The notes beneath the pieces are model-generated. The model made no database searches. It was not told the DNA's origin and saw only the letters and a list, made by a program, of their open reading frames with translations. This document shows, piece after piece, positions 8,622 through 17,330 of a stretch of 64,000 nucleotides of DNA. The DNA lies in NCBI RefSeq assembly GCF_000755145.1, contig NZ_CP009228.1, positions 741,827 through 805,826 of the forward strand, written 5' to 3'. A program made the position numbers and the translations under genes. This stretch comes from Treponema putidum (GTDB lineage Bacteria; Spirochaetota; Spirochaetia; Treponematales; Treponemataceae). Position 1 is the first letter of the stretch. Each line of letters opens with the position of its first letter.

Positions 8622-8762
8622 CCATACTATACTACAATATACATACTGTCAAGAGCCCGCATATTCTCTATATCTTTTTAAAATATATATCCCTTAAATA
8701 TAGACAAATAATAAAAAACAATTAGAATATAAGTTAGATAAAATTCATTTAGGAGAAAATGT

Positions 8763-10388
8763 ATGGAATGGTGGAATAAAAGGGTTTTTTATCAGATATA
8801 TCCCAGAAGCTTTTGTGATGCAAACAATGACGGGATGGGGGATATTCAGGGTATTATCTCAAAATTGCCTTATTTAAAGGAACTGGGTATAGGGGCAATT
8901 TGGCTTTCTCCCGTAACCGCATCCTCCGATTATGATAACGGCTATGATGTTTCCGATTATTGCGATATCAACCCCAAATTCGGCACAATGGATGACTTTA
9001 AGTCTCTATTAAAAGAAGCGGATAAACTGGATATAAAAATTGTGATGGACTTGGTTATAAACCATACAAGCGATCAGCATAGGTGGTTTATCGAATCTAA
9101 AAATCCCGAATCTCCCTACCATAATTATTATGTTTGGAAAGAGCCTAGGCTTGTAAAGGGTAAAAAGCTGCCTCCCAATAATTGGGACAGCCTTTTTTTA
9201 GGTTCTGCATGGAAGTATTGTGAAGAAAACGGCCTCTATTATCTTCACCTTTTTACCGAAAATCAGCCGGATCTAAACTATAACAATCCCGCGGTTACTG
9301 AAGAAGTAAAAAAGATATTGAAGTTTTGGCTGGATATGGGTGTTGCCGGCTTCCGCTGCGATGTTATAAACTGTATTTATAAAACTTCTTACGAAGATGC
9401 AAAAAAAAGAAGGATTAAAACAGGCAAGGAGTTTTATCTTTCACAAAAGGGCTGCCACGATATTTTAAAAGAATTGAATAGAGATGTTTTAAAACCGTAT
9501 AATGCCTTTACTGTGGGAGAAACTATGGATGTTTCTTTAGAAGAAGCCAAAGATTTTATTCAAGACGAATTGACTCTTGTGTTTCCTTTTGAACATCACA
9601 CGGGGGTAGACTGCTGGTTTCAAATTCCGGTTTTAAAACGGAAATATAAACCTTTCCGGATGATTAAAATTTTAAAAAAATGGCAGACTAAAATGCCTTG
9701 GACTCCCCTCTTTTTTGAAAATCACGATCAGGCACGTTCGGTTTCAAGGTTTGGAGATGAAGGAAAATACTATAAAGAAAGCGTCAAAATGCTCGCAACA
9801 GTTCTTCTAACCCAAAAAGGAACACCCTTTATTTATCAAGGCGAGGAAATCGGGCTTACCAATACCGATTTTAAGAGCATGGATGAAATTGACGATATAG
9901 CCACAAAGAATATTTATGGCACTCTCCGCCGTCTTAAATTCGGTAAAAAACGGGCTTTTAAAATGACTATGAACTACGCCCGGGATCATGCGAGAACTCC
10001 CATGCCATGGGATGATTCCGAAAATGGAGGCTTTTGTACCGTAAAGCCTTGGCTGCGTTTGAACGAAAGGTATAAAGAGATAAATGTAAAAAAGAACCTA
10101 TCCGAGCCTGATTCTTGCTTTAATTATTACAAAAGGCTTATAGCCTTAAGAAATAAGGAAGAAGCCTTGCAAACAGGCGATATAGAATTTGTCGATTTAG
10201 GAAAAGATATCTTTGCATATTACCGCAAAAAAGACGATAAAACTTTTTTTATTCTTTCTAATATGTCAGGCAAGGCACAGAAAATAAAAGAAGAGGTTAG
10301 AGGTCTCCCGATTCTATTTAATTATAGAAACTTTAATCCTCAACAGAAGATTTTACGTCCCTTTGAGTCTGTAATTACAAGAATTTAA
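8763..10388 (+). CDS. GH13 alpha-glucosidase (oligo-1,6-glucosidase type)
   Basis: The 541-residue enzyme shows the four conserved GH13 regions in order: DLVINHTS, GFRCDVIN (nucleophile Asp about residue 199), VGETM (acid/base Glu about 254) and FENHDQAR (Asp about 322). A C-terminal beta domain follows. No signal peptide is present, so it acts in the cytosol on short alpha-glucosides. The sequence fits oligo-1,6-glucosidase, trehalose-6-phosphate hydrolase or sucrose-type members equally; the DLVINHTS region has Val before Asn, common in alpha-1,6-specific enzymes. No sugar transporter or PTS gene is adjacent. Confidence 0.85.
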   Translation: MEWWNKRVFYQIYPRSFCDANNDGMGDIQGIISKLPYLKELGIGAIWLSPVTASSDYDNGYDVSDYCDINPKFGTMDDFKSLLKEADKLDIKIVMDLVINHTSDQHRWFIESKNPESPYHNYYVWKEPRLVKGKKLPPNNWDSLFLGSAWKYCEENGLYYLHLFTENQPDLNYNNPAVTEEVKKILKFWLDMGVAGFRCDVINCIYKTSYEDAKKRRIKTGKEFYLSQKGCHDILKELNRDVLKPYNAFTVGETMDVSLEEAKDFIQDELTLVFPFEHHTGVDCWFQIPVLKRKYKPFRMIKILKKWQTKMPWTPLFFENHDQARSVSRFGDEGKYYKESVKMLATVLLTQKGTPFIYQGEEIGLTNTDFKSMDEIDDIATKNIYGTLRRLKFGKKRAFKMTMNYARDHARTPMPWDDSENGGFCTVKPWLRLNERYKEINVKKNLSEPDSCFNYYKRLIALRNKEEALQTGDIEFVDLGKDIFAYYRKKDDKTFFILSNMSGKAQKIKEEVRGLPILFNYRNFNPQQKILRPFESVITRI

Positions 10389-10458
10389 AAAGAATTAAAA
10401 AAAATTAAAATTTTACTATAAAAATTAAAAAACCATATAAATAGGTAGGAGGTCTTTT

Positions 10459-11466
10459 ATGAAAAAAAGATTTTTTTTACCTATTTTGTTGGTTTTGAGT
10501 TTATTTGCTTCTTGCAGCGGAATGATTGAACAGCCCGGATTTGTTTCAATTTTTTCAGGCCATGATGGGAGTATTATTCTCAAAAATATTGCACAGTCCC
10601 AAAATAACGAAATAACCCTTGGATTTGAAGGTCTTGTAAAAAATATACAAGTCTATGCCTTACGTGAAAACACAACCGAAGAAATAGCTTGTACTGTTCA
10701 AGAACTTAATACGGAAGAAAATACTACAATTAAAGCGGCAGCTTCAGCAAATGACGAAATTTCTATCTTTAAAATTACACCTCTTTCCTCTTTTGGAATA
10801 GGTGAGGCTTTTAAGATTTGCGGAAAGGTAAAGGCCGGCTTAAATGAAGTTCTTGATTTTGAGCTTCCTTTTAAGGGCTCAAACAATAATCCGGCCGAGC
10901 TCTCATTTTCTTCCCTAAAGGTAGGTTCTGCATCTAAACCCGGTTTTATAAAATTCAGCGTAAAAAAGAGCGGAAACTTATTTGGAATAAATCTTGTAAA
11001 TGCGGGGAACTCAAAAGAGCCTGACTATGTTTTTCCTGCTTTTGAGGTTAAAGAAGGAAATACAATCGTGTTCTATTGGTTTTTGCCTCTTGACGGTTCG
11101 GAACCTGAGGATGGAGTTTTAGTTTCCGCAGCGGATTGTGATGCCCTCGTCCAGGGAGAAAAGGCTTTTTGTTTTTGGGGTAAATTGCAAAAGTTTCAGC
11201 CGAAAAAGACAAATGCTATTATTATCAAGACAGGTCAAGACGGCACCTTACAGGATGCAGTCTTGTTTAGGAATCCTAATGATGAAACTTGGGGAAAAGA
11301 AGAAGTTGAACAAGCGGCTTTGGAAGCTGCCGAAGCCGGACTATGGAATCCTGACGGGGATATTTTAAATGCCGTACAAGTCAAGATGACGCCGACAAAG
11401 CTGATTAAACGAATTTCACAGGAAACAATAAATCATGATGCAGGAGACTGGGTTTTGCCAAAATAA
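10459..11466 (+). CDS. hypothetical lipoprotein
   Basis: The 335-residue precursor begins MKKRFFLPILLVLSLFASC, a signal peptide with a lipobox at Cys 19. The GGAGG ribosome site is eight bases upstream. The mature part looks like mostly beta structure and has no family I recognise; a segment near residue 195 (VFPAFEVKEGNTIVFYWFLP) resembles an Ig-like or lamin-type fold. It sits between the glucosidase and an ABC operon with its own promoter, so it is likely a separate gene or co-transcribed with the glucosidase. Confidence 0.65.
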   Translation: MKKRFFLPILLVLSLFASCSGMIEQPGFVSIFSGHDGSIILKNIAQSQNNEITLGFEGLVKNIQVYALRENTTEEIACTVQELNTEENTTIKAAASANDEISIFKITPLSSFGIGEAFKICGKVKAGLNEVLDFELPFKGSNNNPAELSFSSLKVGSASKPGFIKFSVKKSGNLFGINLVNAGNSKEPDYVFPAFEVKEGNTIVFYWFLPLDGSEPEDGVLVSAADCDALVQGEKAFCFWGKLQKFQPKKTNAIIIKTGQDGTLQDAVLFRNPNDETWGKEEVEQAALEAAEAGLWNPDGDILNAVQVKMTPTKLIKRISQETINHDAGDWVLPK

Positions 11467-11502
11467 ATTTAAAAAAAAATTACAAAAAATTTACAAGAAA
11501 AC

Positions 11503-11531
11503 TTGACGGTTGAATACATGTGTGGTACACT
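11503..11531 (+). promoter_or_regulatory. strong promoter of the ABC importer operon
   Basis: TTGACG (11503-11508), a 17-bp spacer ending in the extended -10 TGG, and TACACT (11526-11531). The transcript has an AT-rich leader of about 115 bases. No FMN-type or other riboswitch fold could be recognised in it. Confidence 0.7.
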
Positions 11532-11654
11532 TTTAGTCTGTAGTTTATTAGTGCCTGTCTTGACCTTAAGATACTTTCTTAATTAAGCAATAGATACACA
11601 AAAAACTGCAAAGTTTTAAACTTTTATAGTTTTCTTAAAAATGGAGGTTCATTT

Positions 11655-12896
11655 ATGAAAAAGAAAACGTTGGCACTCGGTGTCTTATTGACTGCCTTAT
11701 TTGTTTTTGTTGCCGGTTGTAACAAAGATACCGAAAATCAAGGAACTGCAAAAGCAGACAAAAAGGGTCCGGCATATCATATTGGAATTATGACCGGAAC
11801 AGTATCTCAATCCGAAGACGATTTGCGCGGTGCTGAAGAGCTTATCCGGCTTTACGGTTCTGTAAAAGACGGCGGAATGATTCAGCACATAACCTATCCT
11901 GATGATTTTATGTCTCAACAGGAGACAACAATCTCTCAGATTGTAGCTCTTTCGGATGATCCTAAAATGAAAGCTATCATTGTAAATCAGGCAATACCCG
12001 GAACAGCAGAGGCTTTTAAGCGCGTAAAAGAAAAGAGACCCGATATTCTTTGCTTCGCAGGCGAAGCGCATGAAGACCCGCTTGTAATTGACGCCGCCGC
12101 CGATATGGTTGGATCTCAAGACTTTATTTCGAGAGGATATACAATCGCCTGGGCTGCAAAACAAATAGGAGCAAAACATTTTGTACATATTTCTTTCCCC
12201 AGACACATGTCATATCAGACCTTAGGTCTACGCCGTCAACTTCTTGAAATTGCTTGTAAAGATTTAGGCATGGAGTTCCATTTTGAAACTGCTCCTGATC
12301 CCACAAGCGATGTCGGAACAGCCGGTGCTCAACAATTCATTCTTGAAAAAGTTCCTCAGTGGATTGAAAAATACGGAAAAGAAACCTGTTTTTTCTGTAC
12401 AAATGATGCTCATACGGAACCATTGTTAAAGCAGCTTTTTGCTTACGGCGGTATGTTTATTGAAGCAGACCTGCCTTCTCCTTTAATGGGCTATCCCGGC
12501 GCTTTAGGTATTGATTTATCGGCAGAGCAGGGAGACTTCCAGAAAATATTGAAAAAAGTTGAAGACACTGTTATTGAAAAAGGCGGAAAAGGAAGATTTG
12601 GAACTTGGGCCTATTCTTTAGGTTTTACCGTTTCTGCAGGTTTGGGCGAATATGCCAGACGTGTTATTGACGGAGAGGCTCAATTACATAATATGAAGGA
12701 TTTGTCGGAAGCATTTAATAAATTTACACCGGGAGCAAAATGGAAGAGTACTTCTTATGTTGATGCAAGCACAGGCGTACGATCAAAAAATCATGCTTTG
12801 ATGTTTATGGATACATATGTTTTCGGCCAAGGTTATCTGCCGTCTACGGCACAGGAAATTCCGGATAAATATTATACCACAAAATTCTCCAACTAA
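11655..12896 (+). CDS. ABC importer substrate-binding lipoprotein (DUF3798-like)
   Basis: The 413-residue precursor has a signal peptide with lipobox VAGC (Cys about 22). The mature domain has a periplasmic-binding-protein type I layout: 'YHIGIMTGTVSQSEDDLRGA' at the start, a hinge and a second lobe with 'FFCTNDAHTEPLLKQL'. It resembles DUF3798 binding proteins and is distantly like BMP/PnrA or RfuA. The ligand is unknown; a nucleoside, sugar or vitamin such as riboflavin are candidates from the family of partners. A strong promoter drives it, and a terminator-like hairpin before the ATPase should give it higher expression than the rest of the operon. Confidence 0.75.
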   Translation: MKKKTLALGVLLTALFVFVAGCNKDTENQGTAKADKKGPAYHIGIMTGTVSQSEDDLRGAEELIRLYGSVKDGGMIQHITYPDDFMSQQETTISQIVALSDDPKMKAIIVNQAIPGTAEAFKRVKEKRPDILCFAGEAHEDPLVIDAAADMVGSQDFISRGYTIAWAAKQIGAKHFVHISFPRHMSYQTLGLRRQLLEIACKDLGMEFHFETAPDPTSDVGTAGAQQFILEKVPQWIEKYGKETCFFCTNDAHTEPLLKQLFAYGGMFIEADLPSPLMGYPGALGIDLSAEQGDFQKILKKVEDTVIEKGGKGRFGTWAYSLGFTVSAGLGEYARRVIDGEAQLHNMKDLSEAFNKFTPGAKWKSTSYVDASTGVRSKNHALMFMDTYVFGQGYLPSTAQEIPDKYYTTKFSN

Positions 12897-12965
12897 ATTG
12901 AGAACGAATTGTCGGCTAATTTATTTTAAAGGATTATTTAATTTTCCTTAAACTCGTAACTTAAT

Positions 12966-12988
12966 AGGGGCGGATTAGCTTCGCCCCT
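12966..12988 (+). terminator. intra-operon attenuator hairpin
   Basis: AGGGGCG (12966-12972) pairs with CGCCCCT (12982-12988), followed by TACTTTTT. It lies between the binding-protein gene and its ATPase, a usual place for partial termination in ABC operons. Confidence 0.7.
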
Positions 12989-13016
12989 TACTTTTTGATT
13001 TTAGGACAGAACTGTT

Positions 13017-14597
13017 ATGAATGACAATAAAGATTTTTTGACATTGGAAAATATCACAAAAGATTTTTCCGGAACACAGGTTCTGCAAGGTGTGAATTTC
13101 TCGTTAAAAAGAGGGGAAATAATCGGTTTGGTAGGAGAAAACGGGGCCGGTAAAACAACTCTGATGAGCATCTTGTTTGGAATGCCTGTTATTAATGATA
13201 CAGGAGGATATGGCGGCCGCATTTTGATTGAAGGAAAGGAAGTCAAATTTAAGTCACCTTTTGATGCTTTGGATGCAGGGATCGGAATGGTTCACCAAGA
13301 ATTTTCATTAATTCCGGGTTTTTCTGCAACGGAAAATATCATGCTTAATAGGGAATTACAGACACCCTCTATTCTTTCGGATTTATTTACTTCCCGATTA
13401 AGCTTGCTTAAAAGAAAAGAAATGAATGAAAGAGCTCAAGCCGTTTTAAACGAGCTTGGCGTTTCTATAGATGCACGCACACTAATTTCGGAAATGCCTG
13501 TAGGCCATAAGCAATTTACCGAAATTGCACGCGAAATAGACCGAGATAATGTAAAACTTTTGGTTTTAGACGAACCTACAGCCGTTTTAACCGAATCCGA
13601 GGCGGATATTCTTTTAGCGGCAGTAAAAAAACTTGCAGATAAAGGAATTGCCGTAATTTTTATTTCGCATAGATTGCAGGAAGTTATAGATACTTGCGAT
13701 AGGGTTGTAATATTAAGAGACGGAAAAACGATTCAAGATAAGAAAACAAGCGAGATTACAATTCCTGAAATTGCAGCAGGTATGGTAGGCCGTGAAATTT
13801 CCAATACGGAAAAAAAAGACAAGAAAAAAAAGATTGGGCCCGTAGTCTTTGATGTAAAACACCTTTGGGTTGATATGCCGGGAGAGCTTGTCCGAAATGT
13901 TAACTTTTCGGTTAAAGAAGGCGAAATTTTCGGTATCGGAGGTCTTGCAGGTCAAGGAAAGGTCGGTATTCCAAACGGAATTATGGGTATCTTTCCGGCC
14001 GGAGGAACCGTAACCTTTAAAGGAAAGGAGCTTACTCTAAATAATACTAAGCAAGCCTTACAGGATGGTTTAGCTTTTGTTTCTGAAGACAGACGGGGTG
14101 TAGGTCTTCTTCTTGATGAAAGCCTTGAGTGGAATATCGCTTTTACGGCTATTCAATCTAAGAGAGAATATCTAAAAAGCTATCTAGGCGGGCTTCTTAA
14201 AATAAGAGATGAAAAAGCTATGAAGGAGCTTTCGAATAAGTACATAGATATGCTTCAAATACGGTGTACCGGAAGTCAGCAAAAAGCCAGAGAACTTTCG
14301 GGCGGAAACCAGCAAAAAATATGTTTGGCTAAGGCTTTTTGTCTTAATCCTGAAATTCTTTTTGTAGCAGAACCCACGCGAGGTATTGATGTAGGTGCAA
14401 AGGCCCTTGTTTTGGATGCTTTGAGAAAAATAAATGAGGAACTTGGTACCACAATTATTATGATTTCAAGTGAGTTGGAAGAGCTGCGCTCTATCTGCGA
14501 CAGGATCGCAATTGTTTTCCACGGAGAGATTTCAGGAATTTTGCCGCCGGAAGAACAGCCGGCTGAATTTGCTTTATATATGGCGGGGATAAAATAG
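13017..14597 (+). CDS. ABC importer ATPase, tandem NBDs
   Basis: The 526-residue protein has two nucleotide-binding domains as in RbsA/MglA/BmpB. NBD1 has a normal Walker A (GENGAGKTT, about residue 42) and Walker B (LLVLDEPTAVL). NBD2 has the degenerate P-loop (GGLAGQGKVG) usual for the second half, with signature LSGGNQQK and Walker B ILFVAEPTRGID; the catalytic Glu of NBD2 is 'AEPTRG', also typical. It powers the two permeases that follow, starting two bases after its stop. Confidence 0.88.
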   Translation: MNDNKDFLTLENITKDFSGTQVLQGVNFSLKRGEIIGLVGENGAGKTTLMSILFGMPVINDTGGYGGRILIEGKEVKFKSPFDALDAGIGMVHQEFSLIPGFSATENIMLNRELQTPSILSDLFTSRLSLLKRKEMNERAQAVLNELGVSIDARTLISEMPVGHKQFTEIAREIDRDNVKLLVLDEPTAVLTESEADILLAAVKKLADKGIAVIFISHRLQEVIDTCDRVVILRDGKTIQDKKTSEITIPEIAAGMVGREISNTEKKDKKKKIGPVVFDVKHLWVDMPGELVRNVNFSVKEGEIFGIGGLAGQGKVGIPNGIMGIFPAGGTVTFKGKELTLNNTKQALQDGLAFVSEDRRGVGLLLDESLEWNIAFTAIQSKREYLKSYLGGLLKIRDEKAMKELSNKYIDMLQIRCTGSQQKARELSGGNQQKICLAKAFCLNPEILFVAEPTRGIDVGAKALVLDALRKINEELGTTIIMISSELEELRSICDRIAIVFHGEISGILPPEEQPAEFALYMAGIK

Positions 14598-14598
14598 T

Positions 14599-15639
14599 AT
14601 GGAAAAATTTAAAAAAATACTTGCGGATTTCGGTATACCGAGAATAATTATTCTATTATTTCTTCTCAGCCTTTTTATAATTGCCCCCTTTGTTAAGGTA
14701 AGCATTGGCGCTTCTCTTTCGGATGTTGCAAACCGTTTCGGGATGAATGCCTTGATGGTTTTGGCTATGGTTCCAATGATTCAAACAGGCTGCGGTTTAA
14801 ACTTCGGCCTTTCATTAGGAGTTTTGGGCGGGCTTTTAGGTTCTACTTTAGCAATGCAGTTCGGGCTTGTCGGTATTGTAGGCTTTTTTACTGCCGTGCT
14901 TTTAACAATTATTTTTTCCGGAATAATAGGCTTAGGTTATAGTCAGGTATTGAATAGGGTCAAGGGAGAAGAGATGACAATAGCTATGTATATAGGTTTT
15001 GCATCGGTTACCTTTATGGCTATTTTGTGGATAGTGCTTCCTTATTCAAACCCGAGCATGGTTTGGGCTTATTCGGGACAGGGCTTGCGTACTACAATAA
15101 CTCTTGAAGGATATTGGGTCAATATTTTAAATAATTTTTTAGCTATTAAAATAGGATCCTTCAAATTCCCCACCGGTGTAATATTATTCTGTGCAGTATG
15201 TATGCTCTTAATGAAGCTTTTTATGAAAACGCGCACTGGTACGGCATTGACGGCTGTCGGTTCAAATCCGGATTTTGCAAGAGCAAGCGGAGTAAGCATA
15301 AACAGGGCACGAACTATAAGCATAATTCTTTCTACAATATGCGGCGGAATAGGAATCTTATTGTACCAACAAAGTTTCGGGTTTATTCAGCTTTATAAGG
15401 CCCCGCTTTTTATGGCCTTTCCCGCAGTAGCCGCTATTCTTATAGGCGGAGCTTCGGTAAATAAGGCTTCAATTTTAAATGTCGTCATAGGTACGATTCT
15501 TTTTCAGGGAATTTTATCGATGACGCCTTCAGTTATAAACAGTATTTTGCAGACCGATATGTCCGAGGTTATCCGAATTGTGCTTTCAAACGGTATGATT
15601 TTATATGCTCTGACAAGAAAAACACAAAAGACGAGGTAA
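14599..15639 (+). CDS. ABC importer permease 1
   Basis: The 346-residue protein is polytopic (about 8-10 segments) and belongs to the BPD_transp_2 family of sugar/nucleoside ABC permeases. The 'RASGVSINRARTISIILST' segment is the cytoplasmic coupling loop that docks on the ATPase. The gene is one base after the ATPase stop and runs directly into the second permease, showing translational coupling. Substrate is not deducible. Confidence 0.85.
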   Translation: MEKFKKILADFGIPRIIILLFLLSLFIIAPFVKVSIGASLSDVANRFGMNALMVLAMVPMIQTGCGLNFGLSLGVLGGLLGSTLAMQFGLVGIVGFFTAVLLTIIFSGIIGLGYSQVLNRVKGEEMTIAMYIGFASVTFMAILWIVLPYSNPSMVWAYSGQGLRTTITLEGYWVNILNNFLAIKIGSFKFPTGVILFCAVCMLLMKLFMKTRTGTALTAVGSNPDFARASGVSINRARTISIILSTICGGIGILLYQQSFGFIQLYKAPLFMAFPAVAAILIGGASVNKASILNVVIGTILFQGILSMTPSVINSILQTDMSEVIRIVLSNGMILYALTRKTQKTR

Positions 15640-15645
15640 TTGATT

Positions 15646-16782
15646 ATGAATAAAATAACGGAAACATTGAATAGAAAATTAAAGAAATTTTCGGTACTCG
15701 ATTTTTTGGCTGATAATCTTGTTTCGCTTCTTTTCTTATTGATTTCTTTTGTGGCTATTCCCGTATCGGGACTTTCGGCCCATCATATTATCGGTGAGAT
15801 TTTAACTCGAATAGGAAGAAACTCCTTTTTGGTCTTTTCCCTTATTTTGCCTATCATGGCGGGTATGGGTATAAACTTCGGTATGGTCTTAGGAGCCATG
15901 GCAGGACAAATAGGCTTAATCTTTGCAATGGACTGGGGTATCGGCGGTATTTACGGCTTGGTTTTTGCAGCCTTGATAGGGATGCCTCTTTCAGTACTGC
16001 TCGGTTGGGTTGCCGGCTCAATATTAAACAAAGCAAGAGGCCGTGAGATGGTAACAAGTTATATCTTGGGATTTTTCTTTAACGGTGTATATCAGTTCTT
16101 TGTTTTGTACCTCATGGGTTCTATTATACCGATGCACAATAAAGCTATAAAACTTTCGCGAGGTTTCGGCGTGCGCAATACTCTTGAGCTTGCTCCTGTA
16201 AGGCAAGTATTGGACACGACTTTCTCATTCAATATAGCGGGGTTACGTATACCTGTTTTGTCCTATCTCATTATTATTGCTCTTTGTTTATTTATCGTAT
16301 GGTTTAGAAAAACAAAGCTGGGACAAGATATGAGGGCAATCGGTCAAAATCAATCGGTTTCAAATTCGGCCGGTATTGCGGTTGAGCATACAAGGATTAT
16401 TTCGATTATAATTTCTACTGTATTGGCTTGTATAGGGCAGATTATATTCTTGCAGAATATGGGAAATATGAGTACATACAACGCACACGATCAGACAGGT
16501 TTCTTTGCTGCAGCTGCCATCTTGGTCGGAGGCGCTTCTGTCAGCAGGGTAAGCATAAAAAACGTCTTTATAGGCGTTGTTCTTCTTCACTTCTTGTACA
16601 TTGTTACCCCTATGGCAGGTCAACAGCTTCTTGGTTCTGCAATGATAGGAGAGTATTTTAGAGACTTTGCCGGTTATGCGGCAATAGCCCTTTCATTGGT
16701 GCTCTATGCTGCAAGAAATCAACGAAACGCAGAGAAAAAGCGTTCCGAATTGCGTTTGCAAGCTGAAGGAGGAAAAAAATGA
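15646..16782 (+). CDS. ABC importer permease 2
   Basis: The second BPD_transp_2 permease has 378 residues from ATG 15646. I prefer that start over the TTG six bases earlier because an ACGAGG ribosome site lies nine bases before it. It has the coupling loop 'NSAGIAVEHTRIISIIIST' and about eight membrane segments. Two different permeases with a single tandem ATPase is the BMP/Rfu-type architecture. The C-terminal tail is basic and cytosolic. Its stop overlaps the start of the next gene as ATGA. Confidence 0.85.
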   Translation: MNKITETLNRKLKKFSVLDFLADNLVSLLFLLISFVAIPVSGLSAHHIIGEILTRIGRNSFLVFSLILPIMAGMGINFGMVLGAMAGQIGLIFAMDWGIGGIYGLVFAALIGMPLSVLLGWVAGSILNKARGREMVTSYILGFFFNGVYQFFVLYLMGSIIPMHNKAIKLSRGFGVRNTLELAPVRQVLDTTFSFNIAGLRIPVLSYLIIIALCLFIVWFRKTKLGQDMRAIGQNQSVSNSAGIAVEHTRIISIIISTVLACIGQIIFLQNMGNMSTYNAHDQTGFFAAAAILVGGASVSRVSIKNVFIGVVLLHFLYIVTPMAGQQLLGSAMIGEYFRDFAGYAAIALSLVLYAARNQRNAEKKRSELRLQAEGGKK

Positions 16783-17183
16783 GAATACAATCGAAAAAAA
16801 CAGTCCTGGCAATAAGAATCATTTTGCCTATTCTTTATATTTTGCTGCTTATACTTATGTTTACTATGGGCAGAACTCATGCTGTCTTATTTGAAAATAA
16901 AAAAGCTGAAGACGGCAGCTTTAAGGCTTTCGATGTAATTGAGGTCAGCTTTAACGGACAAGAACCTTCGGAACTTTTTAAGGGTGAGAGGGATCAAATC
17001 CTTTTGAGGGGCCAAAAGCACAAGGTCGTTATAAAATTTGCTGACGGCCGTGATGATTTTATTGGGGAATTTAGGATACCTCTTTTTCAGGATACGGTAT
17101 TGCTGTCCCTTCCGGCCTTGGTAGAAAATTTGCCTTCGGCGGTAACTCCCTTTGAGTTATATACCGAACCTACAAAAGAATAG
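16779..17183 (+). CDS. small membrane-anchored protein of the ABC operon
   Basis: The 134-residue protein overlaps the permease stop by four bases, so it is translationally coupled and is the fifth gene of the importer operon. It has one N-terminal membrane helix (about residues 11-32, VLAIRIILPILYILLLILMF) and a periplasmic beta-rich part, 'FKAFDVIEVSFNGQEPSELF' onward. No enzyme or domain motif is seen. Its constant position suggests an accessory role for the transporter, for example substrate capture. This is inference. Confidence 0.65.
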   Translation: MRIQSKKTVLAIRIILPILYILLLILMFTMGRTHAVLFENKKAEDGSFKAFDVIEVSFNGQEPSELFKGERDQILLRGQKHKVVIKFADGRDDFIGEFRIPLFQDTVLLSLPALVENLPSAVTPFELYTEPTKE

Positions 17184-17210
17184 GGCTTTAAATTATTTTA
17201 CATCAAATCA

Positions 17211-17250
17211 ACCGCCTTGTAAAACAATTAAGTTTTTCGAGGCGGTTTTT
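17211..17250 (+). terminator. terminator of the ABC importer operon
   Basis: ACCGCCT (17211-17217) pairs with AGGCGGT (17240-17246), with an imperfect inner stem, then a run of T. Confidence 0.85.
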
Positions 17251-17330
17251 GTTATATATGAAATATTGATAACTAAATATGTAGAACATTCCCCTCTTTT
17301 TATGCTATAATTATCGCTAGGAGGCTTAAT

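Noticed and set aside
11532-11654. FMN or other riboswitch ahead of the ABC importer
   Set aside because: Checked because the layout recalls the spirochaete riboflavin importer, but the leader is AT-rich and has none of the conserved paired blocks.
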